This document shows, piece after piece, positions 62,717 through 64,000 of a DNA stretch of 64,000 nt (its first letter is position 1; every line of letters starts with the position of its first letter). The stretch comes from Rhizobium bangladeshense (GTDB taxonomy: Bacteria; Pseudomonadota; Alphaproteobacteria; Rhizobiales; Rhizobiaceae). The position numbers were made by a program, and so were the translations under genes. The notes beneath the pieces are model-generated. The model was not told the DNA's origin, did no database searches, and saw only the letters and a program-made list of their open reading frames with translations. Location of the stretch: assembly GCF_017357245.1 (NCBI RefSeq), contig NZ_CP071612.1:3475001-3539000 (forward strand). Direction: 5' to 3'.

Positions 62717-64000
62717 CTTCATCCATCCGGCTCTGCTCTTTATTCTTGGCGCCCTGCCGATCCCGTTCCTCAGCGGGTCGGTCCGCAAGGCCTATCTGCT
62801 TCTGATCCCTACACTGGCGATCCTGGCCGTGCTTGCGATGGAACCGGGCAGCTATGGCGAAGCGCGGTTCATTGGACAGGAGATCTTGATCGCGAAGGTG
62901 GACAAGCTCAGCATAGTCTTCGCCAGCGTTTTCACCATCATGGCGCTGATCGGAATGGTCTATGCGCTGCACCTGGCGGATGCCGGCCAGCACGTGGCGG
63001 CATTCGTCTATGTCGGCAGCGCGCTTGGTGTGGTGTTTGCCGGTGACTACCTGACCCTCTACCTGTTCTGGGAGGGCATGGCATTCGCTTCCGCCTATCT
63101 GGTCTTCGCGCAGCGTGGTGGGCCGGCGATCCGGGCCGGATTCCGCTACCTCATGGTCCATATCACGGGTGGCGTCATTCTGCTCGGCGGCATCATTTCC
63201 CACGGGCTCGCCACCGGTTCACTGCTTTTCGGCCCGATCGCGGGGGCCCTCACCAACGGAGGGATGGGGGTCGGCGACTACCTGATCCTCGCCGGCTTCA
63301 TCCTCAACGCGGCCGTGCCGCCGCTCAATGCCTGGCTGACCGATGCCTACCCGGAGGCGACCGTCACCGGGGCGGTCTTCATGAGCGCGTTTACCACCAA
63401 GACCGCCGTCTATGTGCTGGCGCGTGCGTTTCCGGGGACCGAGCTCCTTGTCTGGCTTGGCACCATCATGGCGCTCTACGGCGTCATCTACGCAGTGCTG
63501 GAGAACGATTGCCGACGGCTTCTCGCCTATCACATCGTCAGCCAAGTGGGCTATATGATCGCGGGTATCGGCATCGGGACCGAGATGGCGGTGAACGGAG
63601 CCGCCAGCCACGCCTTCGCGCATATCCTCTACAAGGCGCTGCTGTTCATGGGTGCCGGTGCAGTCATCTACGTCACCGGGCGACGCAGGCTCACCGAGCT
63701 CGGCGGGCTTTACAAGACCATGCCGCTGACCGTGGCGCTTTACATGGTAGGCGCTTTCGCGATCTCGGCCTTCCCGTTCTTCTCGGGGTTCGTCACCAAA
63801 TCGATGGTGATAGCGGCTGCAGGAGCGGATCACCGCGCACTGGTGGTGCTGGCGCTGACCATGGCATCGTCCGGGACGTTCCTGCACACTGGCCTCAAGC
63901 TTCCCTATTACATGTTCTTCGGAACGGACCGGAAACTGGAGGCGCGGGAGCCGCCGCGCAACATGCTGATTGCCATGGGCATGGCGGCGGTGCTCTGCAT
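62709..64000 (+). CDS. antiporter-like subunit (MrpD/NuoN type), truncated by window end
   Basis: The frame is open from ATG 62709 to the window end (430 codons), so the C-terminus is missing. It has about 12 helices so far. The TM5 glutamate E122 in LYLFWEGMAFASAY is present. At the TM7 lysine position it reads GFILNAAVPPLNAWL (N200), and a lysine occurs later in SAFTTKTAVYVLARAF. I recall this PEATVTGAVFMSAFTTKTAVY pattern from proteins annotated as Na+/H+ antiporter subunit D in alphaproteobacteria. It overlaps the 84-aa gene by 8 bp. More subunits probably follow beyond the window. Confidence 0.88.
   Translation, partial: MTDFIHPALLFILGALPIPFLSGSVRKAYLLLIPTLAILAVLAMEPGSYGEARFIGQEILIAKVDKLSIVFASVFTIMALIGMVYALHLADAGQHVAAFVYVGSALGVVFAGDYLTLYLFWEGMAFASAYLVFAQRGGPAIRAGFRYLMVHITGGVILLGGIISHGLATGSLLFGPIAGALTNGGMGVGDYLILAGFILNAAVPPLNAWLTDAYPEATVTGAVFMSAFTTKTAVYVLARAFPGTELLVWLGTIMALYGVIYAVLENDCRRLLAYHIVSQVGYMIAGIGIGTEMAVNGAASHAFAHILYKALLFMGAGAVIYVTGRRRLTELGGLYKTMPLTVALYMVGAFAISAFPFFSGFVTKSMVIAAAGADHRALVVLALTMASSGTFLHTGLKLPYYMFFGTDRKLEAREPPRNMLIAMGMAAVLC

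Overview
This 64 kb window is high-GC, densely packed DNA that looks like a Rhizobiaceae genome, most likely Rhizobium sensu stricto. The evidence is the xylonate dehydratase, the Ugp transporter, ExoY/ExoF-like polysaccharide genes, an Rrf2 regulator and many small sugar-uptake operons. I see no rRNA, tRNA, CRISPR array, insertion sequence, phage gene or plasmid replication gene, so replicon type cannot be decided. About 57 protein genes are supported, plus one LysR remnant and several unlisted small ORFs.

Layout. 0.2-4.2 kb: DMT-type exporter, GNAT acetyltransferase, D-xylonate dehydratase (xylD). 4.5-22 kb is export-rich: an RND permease/adaptor pair behind an alpha/beta-hydrolase that lacks its catalytic residues, with a divergent LysR gene; a decayed second LysR gene; a small acidic protein; a 3-methyladenine glycosylase; an EmrAB-type exporter with its MarR regulator; a CPA1-type cation/proton antiporter; and a second RND adaptor/permease pair. 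22-27.6 kb: PPP-type phosphatase, SfnB-like acyl-CoA dehydrogenase, cysteine-bearing Rrf2 regulator, SDR dehydrogenase, hydroxypyruvate-isomerase-like TIM barrel, AhpD-like protein and a cupin.

27.6-40 kb holds two ABC sugar systems. The first is a ugpBAEC-like glycerol-3-phosphate system with Pho-box-like repeats upstream. The second is a ROK repressor divergent from an operon of binding protein, two permeases, SIS isomerase/deglycase, PfkB kinase and ATPase. The composition of that operon mirrors fructosamine (frl) operons, and a perfect 11-bp inverted repeat lies in its divergent promoter region.

40-57 kb is a Wzx/Wzy-type exopolysaccharide locus built around an AT-rich divergent promoter region. 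Leftward run Crp/Fnr regulator, two GT4 glycosyltransferases, Wzx flippase and a secreted GH16 glycanase. Rightward run an ExoY-like initiating transferase, a Wzc/ExoP-like co-polymerase with a broken ATPase, GT2, an ExoF-like export protein, a Wzy/ligase-like protein, GT8 and GT2. A small antisense membrane protein and an acyltransferase complete it.

57-64 kb: a membrane PQQ glucose dehydrogenase, then a tightly overlapping run of complex-I/Mrp-like membrane subunits (NuoJ-like, NuoK-like, antiporter-like, an 84-aa membrane protein, a second antiporter-like gene cut by the window end). This run without a NADH-oxidising arm is the most interesting candidate system here, possibly an energy-converting-hydrogenase-related (Ehr) or Mrp-like ion pump.
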